A stretch of DNA of 64,000 nt from Areca catechu. Its lineage: Eukaryota > Streptophyta > Magnoliopsida > Arecales > Arecaceae. The notes beneath the pieces are model-generated. The model worked only from the letters and a program-made list of their open reading frames with translations. It did not search any database and was not told where the DNA came from. The stretch covers positions 82,221,942-82,285,941 of the forward strand of contig CM038044.1 in the NCBI GenBank assembly GCA_021397845.1, written 5' to 3'. Every line of letters starts with the position of its first letter. The first letter of the stretch is position 1. This document shows positions 11,601-23,270 of this stretch, one piece after another. The position numbers and the translations under genes were made by a program.

Positions 11601-12366
11601 ATGGCACATCCCATAAGCACCTCCTTGGCTGAAGGCCAATCCATAAATCGACTTCCACTTTTCACTAGAATTAATTACACATATTGGAAGGCCTGGATGA
11701 AGATATACATTCAAGCCATAGACTTTCATTTGTAGAAAATAATTCTAAAAGGATCTCACACACCCACTATTAAAATTAATGATGTTAAGGTTCCCAAACC
11801 GAAAGAGGAATGGGACAAGAATGATATGAAATTGGCCGAGCTAAATGACAAAGCCATGAATTTACTTTATTTTGCTTTGGACCCAAATGAGTTTAACAGA
11901 ATTTTCACTTGCAATTTTGCTAAAGAAATTTAGGATAAGCTTGAGATCACACATGAGGGCACATCGCAAGTAAGACATCAAAAATCAATCTTCTTGTGCA
12001 TAATTATGAATTATTTAAAATGGATCCAAATGAAACTATATCTGTTATGTATACATGCTTTACTGATATTATAAATGGTCTTAAAAGTCTTGGTAGGACT
12101 TATACTAATGCTGATCTAGTCCAAAAGGTTTTGAAATCTTGGCCAGAAAAATGGGAAGCAAAAGTTATAGCTATTCAAGAAGCAAAGGACTTAAACACCC
12201 TACCATTGGATGAGCTGCGGGGGTCATTGATCACTCATGAACTAGCCATGAAGCAAAGAATAGAAGAAGATTCAAAAAGGAAAAAGGCTATTGCATTTAA
12301 AGCAACTGAAGAAGAAAAAGATGGAGATTCAAAAACATCTGATGATGATATGGAAGATGATGAATT
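11601..12366 (+). pseudogene. gag N-terminal part of element C (SIRE-like), interrupted by B
   Basis: Begins ATG at 11601 with a copia gag N-terminus (NYTYWKAWMKIYIQA block). Stops occur near 11733 (HL*KI) and 11931 (KEI*DKL), and a frameshift near 11970 moves the rest into the frame opening at 11996. That part has the capsid-like block with KMDPNETI, DLVQKVLKSWPEKW and LPLDELRGSLITHE, then an acidic Asp/Glu stretch ending DDEFD where element B is inserted. The frame resumes after B at 33238 with ELALVMKKFKRFM, the normal continuation of this gag type. SIRE/Maximus assignment rests mainly on the integrase at 34726-35622. Confidence 0.85.
12362..12366. other. Target-site duplication of element B (one mismatch)
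   Basis: GAATT at 12362-12366 and GAACT at 33238-33242 flank element B; 4 of 5 bases agree, with one C/T difference. Joining the host at this point restores the expected C gag order, which supports the boundaries. Confidence 0.75.
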
Positions 12367-14986
12367 TGATGGGAATTCTCCAAGGGTACTGTGTATCATG
12401 CAGCATGCGGAATTGACTTTCAAAATAAAATTTCATAGCATGATACCCTAACATGTATAACATGTATAGAAAATCCTAATTCTCAGGAACCCCTTGTGTA
12501 ATATCAACTAATGAATCATAAAATATAGTCAAAAAAAATACCTGGATCGCTGAAACCCAACTTTTCTACAAGGTTCACAAGCGCAAACCCTCCAACGATG
12601 ATCCACACGAAACTCGAACTGAGGAAGAACTCCTTCAAGTTACTTGGAGAAGTGAAACTCTTTCGACAGCCTTTGGTCTATTGACCACTGTAGGACACCC
12701 TGTCCTACTGAAGGGCAATCAAGACATTGTCCTAAACCTTTTTAGGTTCTAGGACTACCCTCCTCTAGGACCCTACAGGCTTATATCCTAAAACCAAGCC
12801 TTATCCTAGTGTAGAAGAACTTGTCTTAACAAGACAAGTCTTATCCTAAAACAGGAAGGAGGGAGGGAGAAAGTGGAAGACTCTCAGACAGACTCTCGGG
12901 AAAATAAAAACACTGATCTCAAAAGATCGAAGAAGAAGTAGTAGTGTTTCTTATTTCATCGTAACCCCTATTTATAATCTTAGATGGGGCATGAAATTCA
13001 TCCCAACAACACTTATCAGATATGAAACATCATATCTGATAAGACTCTTCGGGAATGGAGAGTCATATTTGTGTTCTTTCACTTACCAGATCAATCCCCA
13101 TCGTGCCATATGTCAAATACCGATTTATGAGATAGGGAGACACCTCTTCTAATCTGAAGTAATGTAAGGCTTGAAGAGTTTCAGAGGCAGAAGGACTCTG
13201 CCCTCTATTATGCGCATGTATATGAAGAAGCATGACTCTTCATGTCTTTTCACCCCTCTTCAGACCGTCCCATTCAAACTTTAAACTGGTCTTTTGACTT
13301 ATCAAAGCATGGGGGTTGAGCTAAGAGGCGCCTTCTTGATGAAGTTCCCAGAGTCTCATCTGTAGAAGGACTCTCAATTCATCTGCGCACCATACTTTTT
13401 CCCGGGTGCACCAAAGGGCACCAATAGTCCTTCCCTTTCCATTTAGTCCGCCCAAAGCATCAAATTGACTTAGTCAAGCATATGCAATATGGGTGTCATT
13501 GGAAAGGGATTCAAATAAGATTTTTGACCATATCTTTTATTTTCATATCAGAGGTCTGTAGGCCCTTCTGTGCCCTTTTGAAGTTAAGGTATCATTTAGG
13601 TACCAAGAGTCCCATGCCATTGGGACTCTTCATATATGGCACCTAAAATACCCTTAAGTTCAAATTAAAATCAGATCAAGCTCTGATTTGGCTAGCCCCA
13701 CTTAGGACTCAACCTAATTTAGGTTTTCCATAATTAGGTTAGCCTAATTAGCAAGCAACCGAACCCAATCCAATTGGGTTAGGAATTAGGTTAGCCTACA
13801 TATGATAGTATGCAATCTGGCTAACCAATTAGGATCCTATGACCCTAATTAAATCATGAATGACTTCCTTGGCCAAGTCTCTATTATGTGTGACCCATTG
13901 GGTTCCACATCTAGCCAGCAGTAGGTTTAGGTTTGAGCCGATTCGATCCGATCAAACCCGATGACCTAATTAGGTCAAATTGGCTCACCTAATTGTCCAA
14001 TTTGAATCACACATCGAATTGACTCATGACACCAAACTAATTGGTTCATGAAAACCTACAAGAAAAGATTGATGCCTAGCAATGTGACATGCCTACCCGG
14101 AAGATGAGAAATTTGATAGAAAATACCAAAATACCCTTCAGTAGTAAGTTACCGTGCAATTCAATCTTTCGATCTCCTAATATCTCGATTAAGTGATATG
14201 TATGGATATATGTCAAACCCTAACACTAAATCATATCGAATCTTAGCTTGATCATGAGGACTCAACTGATGACTGATTAGATTCTATTAATCTCATCCTG
14301 CTTTGATCAAAGGCTTCACGAGTCTCTCATCGAAGAGATTGCATGGGATAACAATTCCTCTTATTAGGAATGATCGATTCCTTGTTGGTCCACTCACATC
14401 CTTTGTACACCTTCCACCATACCCAGAACACCCCGTACATGCCGCAATGGCATGAATGAGTATGAACCAAAATATGGCTTAGTGTGTACAAGGAACCATG
14501 GTGACCTCAGGTCTAAAGATCACATGCACAACTTCTACTCTGGGATCTATCTTTTGACAAGTAGTAAGACTTCCATAAGATAGTCCCGGTGCAGATCAGT
14601 CCAGTGTAATCATACCCTAATGAGCACCCTTATCCTTGTATTAGTGTCTCTACATAAGTGGTTGTGAGATCAACCACCCTCATCAACTAAGTATACATAG
14701 GATAAGCTAGTCTTTCCATATTCATCGATCCCCGAATTGATGGTCCAACGACTAGGAACATTCTAGATTAGGGTTTATAGGAATTAGGTCTCACTATTAT
14801 GAACTCCATCATAACCCTAACTCAATTTCCCTAATTTATAGGGTTCATCATAATCAATAAGAAAATATGACACAGTAGTATATGATGAATCAAATGCCTT
14901 TATTAATATGAAAGTATGTCATACATGAGTTGGATGTTTACAAAAAGGCCCTTATAATGATTAGCTCTTAGGGCACTTTTCTATCA
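12367..14986 (-). repeat. 3' LTR of element B
   Basis: 2620 bp, adjoining the purine tract at 14988-14997. Minus-strand TATAAATA at 12969-12976. Pairs with the split copy at 19640-20900 and 31869-33237. Confidence 0.93.
12969..12976 (-). promoter_or_regulatory. TATA box of B LTR
   Basis: TATAAATA followed by GGGG on the minus strand; the other LTR keeps it at 20244-20251. Likely core promoter of element B. Confidence 0.6.
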
Positions 14987-14987
14987 A

Positions 14988-14997
14988 ACTCCCACTT
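14988..14997 (-). other. Polypurine tract of element B
   Basis: AAGTGGGAGT on the minus strand, next to the 3' LTR; one base different from the tract of A, E and D. Confidence 0.75.
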
Positions 14998-15000
14998 GTA

Positions 15001-18000
15001 CTAAAGCCAATCGCCCTTGTATTTTATGCCCATATAATCTAAGTGATGATTTAACTACTGCTTGGCTAAAGCTTTAGTGAATGGGTCTGCTATATTGTTC
15101 TTTGTGTCAACTCGTTCAATGATGACATCTTGTCTTTCAATAATCTCTCGAACGAGGTGGAACCGTCTTAGAATGTGCTTAGACTTGTGATGAGATCTTG
15201 GTTCCTTAGCTTATGCAACAGCCCAGTGTTATCACAATATAATGGCACTGGCTGTTGTACATCTAGAACCACACCCAATTTCATGATGAATTTCTTCATC
15301 CAGACAGCTTCCTTCATGGCTTCACTAGCAGCTATTTACTCTGTCTCAGTGACTGAGTCAGCTACTGTTGGCTGCTTTGTGCTCTTCCAACTCACTGCAC
15401 CACCATTCAGGGTGAAGACATACCCTGATGTGGATTTGCTATCATCTGGATCTAACTGAAAACTAGAATATGTATAACCTTCTAGTTTCAACTCAGATCC
15501 ACCATATACTAGAAAAATATCTTTAGTCCTTCTCAGGTACTTAAGAATATTTTTCATAGCTCTCCAATGATCCTCTCCAGGATCTACCTAAAACCTGCTT
15601 ACTATGCCCAAGGCATATGCAACATCAGGTATGGTACATAACATGGCATACATTATCGATCCTACAGCTGAAGCATAAGGAATCATAGCCATCCTCTCTC
15701 TTTCTTTTGATGTCTTAGGAGACATTTTCTTAGAGAGATGTATGCCTTGACTTATAGGTAAGTAACCTTTCTTACTTTCATCCATGTTGAATCTCTTCAA
15801 CACTAAGTCAATATACCTAGATTGGGATAAGCCTAGCATCCTCTTGGATCTATCTCTATAGATCCTTATACCCAGTATATAGAATGCTTCTCCCAAATTT
15901 TTCATGGAAAACTTTGATGATAGCCAAGTTTTAACCGATTGCAACATTGGGATATCATTCCCAATGATCAATATGTCATCCACATACAAACTAAGAAAAC
16001 AATGGCACTCCCACTTGTCTTCTTATACACACATGGTTCATCCACATTTTTGATAAAACCAAATACTTTGATTGTTTTATTAAAACGGATATTCCAACTC
16101 CTTGATGCTTGCTTAAGTCCATAAATGGACTTCTTTAACTTTCATACCTGGATTGGTCTCCCACTTGAGACAAACCCCTCTGGCTGTGACATATTGACTT
16201 TTTCCTCAAGGTTTCCATTGAGGAAAGCAGTCTTTACATCCATTTGCCAGATCTCATAGTCATGGTATACTACTATGGCAAGCAGTATCCGAATGGACTT
16301 GAGCATGGCTACTAGAGAAAAGGTTTCATCATAGTCTACACCATGTTTTTGTCTAAAACCTTTTGCTACCAGCCTAGCCTTATAGGTCTTAACTTGACCA
16401 TCTACTCCAATCTTCTTCTTGAAGACCCATTTACACCCTATCGGGTTAATTCCTTCAGGTGGATCTACCAAGGTCTAAACCTGATTGGAATATATAGAGT
16501 CCATTTTAGATTTCATGGCACCAAGCCACTTGTCGGAGTCCCTACTCTCGACAGCTTCCGAATAGGTCACAGGATCATTATCATATATGATACTGGCTTC
16601 ATTGTCATCCTCGATGACAAAGCCATATTAAGAGGTGCTCCCCGCACCCTCTCTAACCTTCAGAGAGGAGGTGTGTATTATAGTTGTTCTTGATATATAA
16701 GAACCTCTGGTTGAGGAACTTCACTTGAAGGCTCATTAGTTTGTTGGTTCTGTTATTCACACAACTCAAGTGAAGAATCACTACATCCTTCTTGGATAAA
16801 CTCATGTTCCAAGAATGTAGCATGCCTACTGACAATTATCTTCTGCTCAGTAGCATTATAAAAGAGGCATCCCTTACCTTCTTTTGGATAACCAACAAAC
16901 CTACACTTGTCAGCCCTAGCACTTAACTTATGCCCAAAGTTATTCTTGACATAAGCATGGAAACCCTAAATCTTTAAGTACTTATGACTTGGTCTTTTAC
17001 CATTCCATAACTCATATGGAGTGCTACTTACTAACTTAGATGGAACCCTTTTTAATATACATGCAGCGGTCTCCAAGGCATGTCCCCAGAAGGAAATGGA
17101 AATATCTATGAAGCTCATCATGGACCACACCATGTCCAACAAGGTACGATTTCTCCTTTCTGCCACTCCATTTAACTGGGATGTATAAGGAGGGGTCCAT
17201 TCAAAAATAATGCCTTTGTCCTTGAGATGGTTCAAAAACTCACTAGACAAGTATTCCTCTCCTCGAACAAATCAAAGAGCTTTAATACTAAGTCTAGTTT
17301 GTCTTTCAACCATACTCTGATATTCTTTAAACTTATGAAAGGCTTCGAACTTGTGTTTCATAAGATACACATAACCGAACTTTGATAAATCATCAATAAA
17401 AGTGATGAAATAAGAATATCCTCCTCTGGCCTGAGTTGACATAGGTCCACACACATCAGTATATACAAGACCTAACAATTCAGTTGCCCTTTCTCCATAT
17501 CCAGTGAATGGAGACTTGGTTATTTTCCCTTTGAGGCAATACTCACAAGTTTCTAATGATTGAAAATCATTAGGGTCAAAGTATTCCTCTTTGACTAACT
17601 TGTTTATCCTTGACTCACTGATATGACCTAACCGACAATGCTAGAGATATGTGATATTGATATTATCTCTTTTTCTCTTCTTGTCATCTACAAGAAGTAT
17701 TTCATCATTGAGTACTAAAGTTAGAAGACCATTCACAAAGCAACCATGCCCAAATATTGTATTATTATGAAGAATAGAGCAGCCACTGCTCTTTACACTT
17801 ATTTCATATCCTTGTTGTAACAACAAGGGTATAGAAATAATGTTTCTTATAATATTTGGCAAATAGTAGCATTCTTCCAAACTTATGATATTACCCGAAG
17901 GTAATAACAGAAGATAGGTGCCCACAGCTTCAGCATATATGGGTTCTCCACTTTCCCCATATAATTTGAAGTCACCTTTCCTCAAATTTCTAATTATGTG

Positions 18001-18294
18001 GAGTCCTTGTAAAGATTTACAAATATGTGACCCACATGTGGTATCCAATACCCATGAATTAGAAATAGATTCACTCAATGATAAATTGGTTTGTATCATG
18101 TACAAACCCTTAGATGCACCATTTGCATCTAGCTTCACATTTGCAAGACAAGTCTTGTAATCCTTCTTCCAATGCCCAAACATGCTGCAATGGAAACATG
18201 CTCCATCAGCCTTCTTCCTAAACCAATCCACATAGTTTGAACCGGTTAAATTATTAGCATCCAAGATGCCACTCAGTGATAAGTTTGAAGCCAT
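15001..18294 (-). pseudogene. copia gag-pol of element B, with internal gag deletion and many breaks
   Basis: Runs on the minus strand from ATG at 18294 to TAG at 15001. The first 26 residues are gag-like (MASNLSLSGILDANN...), but the frame then goes straight to KKADGACFHCSMFGHWKK, the zinc knuckle. About 210 residues present in A and E are missing with no loss of frame. Then follow protease (LDTTCGSHIC), integrase pieces (TDVCGP, LNGVAERRNRT), RT with YVDD and RNase H, broken by stops and frameshifts (for example near 17640, 17270, 16140, 15590 and 15335). Without the capsid part it could not have formed particles alone; it may have moved using relatives' proteins, or the deletion came after insertion. 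Confidence 0.9.
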
Positions 18295-18478
18295 TATTTA
18301 AATATCCTATATTTAATTAAAGAACAATATCAGCAAACCACTCAAGATGACATCCATAACTAGATAAGGACTTTCTATCTAATTATGTCTCCCACTATTT
18401 TCTTCAAATACCATAACCCTCAACTATGGTAAGCGAGAAACCTTTCCTAGTTTTTTAGTGGGGTTGAGATCCTTATTC

Positions 18479-18794
18479 CTCATGAGTGCCTTGTGTATGC
18501 ACAATAAACACACATGAGTTCAAATATAGGACAACCTTTCCAATTGCAACCCGTGCAATTCTCAACAATTATCTTTGCCTTTAAGACACTTATGGCCTTG
18601 TGTATGCACAACAAACCATAATGCCTTAGTTTAGTCAGACCCTTCATTTCCTTATAGCCATGATTGAATAATGTTACCCTTGTGTATGCATAACAAAGCA
18701 ACATTTCCAACCATGCCATAAAGCACTAAGTTCACCAAGACAAATCTTATATCAAACCCTAGAGTAGGCCTTGTGTATGCACAACAAACCTACT
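18479..18794 (-). other. Four-hairpin array with a common loop, leader of B
   Basis: Four copies of a motif read on the minus strand as TTTGTTGTGCATACACAAGG or near variants (18769-18788, 18678-18697, 18596-18615, 18489-18508, in transcript order). Each lies between complementary arms: AGTAGG/CCTACT, AATGTT/AACATT, a long stem 18582-18595 with 18616-18628 (one bulge, one G-U), and CTCATG/CATGAG extended to 9 of 10 pairs. The loop core differs from that of A and E but is shared by all four hairpins here. Confidence 0.72.
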
Positions 18795-18891
18795 ATAGTC
18801 TTGACATAATTTTGGCTTAGCATGAAAGAAGGCAAAATATAGTACATTTAACTAATTAGCATTACCAAATTAAGATTTAGATATGACCAAA

Positions 18892-19031
18892 TTGGCCAGG
18901 TGAGGGGAAGGGGTGAGGGGGTCCCCCCATTGTTTTCCTTAGACACCAATTAGATTGGCCAGGTCAGTCAACGAAACCAATTAAAAACCTCATTCCCTTT
19001 ACCTTCCCAAAACCACTTGCCTAAACACCAA
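18892..19031 (-). other. Conserved leader module, copia B
   Basis: Minus-strand counterpart of 2591-2733: GGTGTTTAGGCAAGTGGTTT, then TGGCCAATCTAATTGGTGTC, then a G-run and CACCTGGCC. The CCAAT/ATTGG hairpin is perfect. This copy is close to the gypsy-type copy in the part around CTGGCCAATCT. Confidence 0.68.
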
Positions 19032-19257
19032 TTGGCTGATCAAACCCTAACCGATTTTGCTTTTTGACTAAGTTTTATACTATGACTAAATATGGTTTTT
19101 GATGAGGGCTTTGATGGTCTCAAAACACATTCTAAAACTATCATGATAATAATGTTTATTACTACTAGTATAAACATAAACATGATATCCATGTTTATAA
19201 CAAATATAAACCCATTGCATATCACTCTAGCATATGCATTAAAATTCATGTCATCAA

Positions 19258-19315
19258 GCATATTACCCTAATATGCATAGCATTATATGACAATTAGCAT
19301 ATTACCCTAATATGC
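19258..19315. repeat. Two short perfect dyads in the leader of B
   Basis: GCATATTACCCTAATATGC occurs at 19258-19276 and 19297-19315: 8-bp perfect arms around CCC. They occupy roughly the place of the 78-bp dyads of A, E and D. Confidence 0.65.
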
Positions 19316-19625
19316 AAATCAAGATATGATAAAATACCTTTCACCTCACTTATTCATGGGATATGGCCACAGCGACACCCCTACATGCCATAGGAGATCC
19401 ATTGAATGGGAAGAGAGGGCTTTTAAACCCTACTTGGCTCCTTTGATTGGACGGCCAGGGTGACTAACCCAATCCAAAACAGTTACTTGGTTCATGCATA
19501 ATTTCATATTGACATAATATCATACATATGAACATGGTCGAGTCAACTTGATAAGGTTCGGGTCAGCTCGGTAGTGGAATTTAATCAAACTCCAAAATGA
19601 TTCATAATTGGAATGCCATAAGGAT

Positions 19626-19638
19626 GGCTCTGATACAA
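19626..19638 (-). other. Primer-binding site of element B (altered)
   Basis: Minus strand TTGTATCAGAGCC, one base from the usual TGGTATCAGAGCC, next to the 5' LTR. Confidence 0.8.
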
Positions 19639-19639
19639 T

Positions 19640-20900
19640 TGATGGGAATTCTCCCAGGGTGCCGGGGATCATGCAGCATGCGGAATTGACTTTCAAAATA
19701 AAATTTCATAGCATTATACCCTAACGTGTATAACATGTATAGAAAACCCTAATTCCCAGGAATACCTTGTGCAATATCAACTAATGAATCATAAAATAGA
19801 GTTAAGAAAAATACCTGGAATGCTGAAACCTAACTTTTCTACAAGGTTCACAAGCGCAAACCCTCCAATGGTGATCCACATGAAACTCGAACCAAGGAAG
19901 AACTCCTTCAAGTAGCTTGGAGAAGTGGAACAGTTTCGGCAGCCTTTGGTCTATTGACCACTATAGGACACCCTGTCCTGCTGAAGGGCACTCAAGACAC
20001 TATCCTAAACCATTTTAGATTTTAGGACTACCATCCTCTAAGACCCTATAGGCTTATATCCTAAAACCAAGCCTTGTCCTAGTGTAGAAGAACTTGTCTT
20101 AACAAGACAAGTCTTGTCCTAAAACAGGAAGGAGGGAGAGAGAAAGTGGAAGACTCTCAGACAGACTCTAAGAAAAATAAAAATACTGATCTCAGAAGAT
20201 CGAAGAAGAAGAAGTAGTAGTGTTTCTCATTTCACTGTACCCCTATTTATAATCTCAGATGGGGCGTGAAATGCATCCCGACAACACTTATCAGATATGA
20301 AACATCTTATCTAATAAGACTCTTCGGGAATGGAGAGTCATATCTATGTTCCTTCACTTACCAGATCAATCCCCATCACGCCATGTGTCAAATATCTATT
20401 TCTGAGATAGGGAGACTCCTCTTCTAATCCAAAGTAAAGCAAGGCTTGAAGAGTTTCAGAGGCAGAAGGACTCTGCCCTCTATTGTGCACGCGCATATGA
20501 AGAGGCGCGACTCTTCATGTGCACGCCACCTTTTCACTCCTCTTCAAACCATCCCATTCAAACCTTAAACCAGTCTTTTGATTTGTCAAGGTAAGGGGAA
20601 TGATCTAAGAGGTGCCTTTTTGATGAAACTCCCAGAGTCTCATCTATAGAAGGACTCTCAGTCCATCTACACGCCATACTTTCTCCCGGGTACGCCAAAG
20701 GGCGCCAATACTCTTTACCTTTCTATTTAGTCCACCCAAAGCATCAAATTGACTAGGTCAAACATATGCAATATGGGTGTCATTGGAAAGGGCATCAAAT
20801 AAGCTTTCTGACCATATCCTATATTTTCAGATCAGAGGTCTGTAGGCCCTTCTGTGATCTTTTGAAGTTAAGGTATCATTTAGGTACCAAGAGTCCCATG
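19640..20900 (-). repeat. 5' LTR of element B, U5-side part
   Basis: Aligns with 12367 to about 13620. Broken at 20900 by element N, with the CCATG target duplication at the break; the rest of this LTR is at 31869-33237. Confidence 0.93.
20896..20900. other. Target-site duplication of element N (CCATG)
   Basis: CCATG at 20896-20900 is repeated exactly at 31864-31868. The uninterrupted target is visible in B's other LTR around 13610 (GAGTCCCATGCCATTGGGAC), which proves the event and fixes both ends of N. Confidence 0.95.
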
Positions 20901-22345
20901 TGGTGGGGACACCAGAGGCACCAGAATAAGACAGAGGCTTTTCAACCCTCTGTGAATTGATCAATCATTTATGAGTCCATCTATAATAAGGGCTTAGCCC
21001 ATCTGAGTCTATTTTAGTTGTTATTTGAGTCTTTTGAGTTGTTATTTCAGTTCTGTACTAGTCAGCTCATGTTGAGCTAGTTCAGTCCAATGCTAGTCAG
21101 CTCATGTTGAGCTAATTTTATTTTTTTGAGTCCTATCCAAGCATACTGAAGACTCAAGACCATTTCATACAAGTGAAGACCAAGTCCAACTAGATTGAAG
21201 ACATGGAAGTTTAGCCCAAGTCCAACCCAGCTTGAAGATTTGAAGACCCCAGGAGGAAAATTCAGAAAACCCTGATTTCTTGCAGATGCCCAGATTCCCT
21301 TCCAGATGCCAAAGTATATTCATAGACCAGGGCATCCATGATTTTAGAGGTCCATCTGCATCCTAGCCCAAAGAAATCAAGCCCAGGTACCAAGCCCAAT
21401 CCCTAAAGAAGCAAGATACCAGGAAATATTCCTGCTACATGGCTACTAGGCCATCCCAGCTTCCAGAGGCCCAAACCCATGCACCCGAGCCCCTTTGGGC
21501 CAGCCTCTTACTGCTCCTAGAAGCCCAACACGCCCCCCTAGGCATCCTTGGAGTGTTGGCCAAGTCAAGAGAATTTTTAGGGATTTTTTCTACCTAATGT
21601 TTCCTTATTTTCTAGCTAGGGTTTGAGAGGGAAATGGATTCTTGTGTAAAGACTTATGTGCCCTTACTTGGAGCCTAAGGTTAAGGGTCTATTTAAAGGA
21701 CCCTAGCCTCTTGTGAGAAGGGAGATTTTGATATATGAAATAAACCTTGAGTTCTTCTATTGCTTTGAGTGATTACCCTACTGTGTGCATAAAAGGGTTT
21801 GAGAGTTCTTCTTCCTGGTGTTTGCAACCATTTTCCTACCGCCAACCATCCTTCTAGCCCCCTCCAAAACTTTCATCCCTTTGTAATTTTCCTTTGTTTT
21901 CTTGATTTCCTCTGAGTTTTCTAACCCCTGATAGGTCGTTTGCAGGTCTCTGAGTTCCTACGAATCCAACGACTCCAGCCAAGCCTTAATCGGACCACCA
22001 AGCAGAAAGCCGGGTATCCGCGGGTCTTTGGCTCGGTTTTCCAGGCCGCATCCGTTGAGGAACGAGAGATCCCTTTACTATGATCTTCATAGGGCACTTC
22101 AGACATTGTCAGGTACACCCCCTCTACCTCCAGTCTTATTATTGTAGGAGAACTTGCCATAACCGAGGCTTCTCAGCCCCGGCGATCCTTCTTTATTACT
22201 TTTTTAGGTTCTAATCTGCATGCTTGGTTTCAGAAATTAATATAAAATTCCCTACAACTAATTTTGATCTAAAATTTGGGAATTAATCACTAACCTCACA
22301 TATAAAATATACAAAAATAATTGCAAGCATATTAGTCCCCCATCA
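20901..22345 (+). repeat. LTR 1 of element N
   Basis: TGGTGGGGACACC to CCCCCATCA. TATA-like TATTTAAAGG near 21690. The ends are fixed by the target duplication and the primer site. Confidence 0.92.
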
Positions 22346-22347
22346 TT

Positions 22348-22359
22348 TGGTATCAGATC
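22348..22359 (+). other. Primer-binding site, N unit 1
   Basis: TGGTATCAGATC, one base off the Met-tRNA site seen in unit 2 (27102-27113, TGGTATCAGAGC). Confidence 0.85.
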
Positions 22360-22995
22360 TTAGATTAGGGCTTATTTTCTGCAATTTTTTAGTTTATATA
22401 TGCTCTGTTATTTTAATTATTTATCCCTGATAAAAACTCAAAAAATTCTGAAATTTATTTTTTGGATTCATCATATTTCAAAGTAATTTTAAGAATTCTT
22501 TCAGATTTTATTATGGCCTGTGAATTTTCTGCAAGCCAAAATATTGCCTATAAATTTTTGGCTCTATTTTTTTTCAGCAAGACAAGTTTGGAAGTTTTAG
22601 GGTTTTGTTTAGCAAATTTTGCATATCTTTTAATTTTAGTATATTTCCTGCATATTAGGCCATAATTTGCAAGTTTTCTTCTATTTAAGAAAATACCAAA
22701 AAAAAAAATTACATATTCTCCAAAAATACCAAAAACATCTAAACCCTAATTTGTATCCTCATCTGCTTGCCATCATTGCATAATTTACTTTTAAGGGCAC
22801 TCTTGCTATATCAGATAAGGGGAGGAGTTGATAACCTCTCCTTAGCCTAAAACCACATCCCTTGCATCCGGTCCCAAGCCTTAACCTAAAAATTAACTAG
22901 ACTTAATTTGCCCTAGTGGGCTAGGGACACCAACTGGTCGGGTCCGGGCTAGTGTTAGATCACCGTGTCAAGTTAACCTATGTCTGCCTTGTGCT

Positions 22996-23134
22996 TAGTG
23001 TCTAGAACGGTGGTTCAGGGATTCAATCCTGAAGGGCTTGTGTGCTGGTCCGCCTACCTGGCCAATCTTTGATTGGTGTCTAGGATTGGCAATCAGGGAC
23101 CTAACACTCCCCTTACACATGCCTGGCTGAGTAC
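22996..23134 (+). other. Conserved leader module, N unit 1
   Basis: Contains AGTGTCTAGAACGGTGGTTC, a hairpin TTCAGGGAT/ATCCTGAA (one bulge), then CCTGGCCAATC, TTTG, ATTGGTGTCTAGG and ACACTCCCCTTAC, closing with GCCTGGCTGAGTA. The order and spacing match the copia module at 2591-2733 and 57662-57801. It ends about 135 bp before the start of the N frame. Confidence 0.7.
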
Positions 23135-23270
23135 AGGGTTACTATAGGCTAGTTTGCCACCCTAATTGAGCATCTTGTTTGGACTCTAGGTCTAGTCAGC
23201 TGTAGTCGGTCTAATCGAGTCTTGCATGAGCACTATATCAGGGGTTTAATATCACCCACCTCCTTCACAA

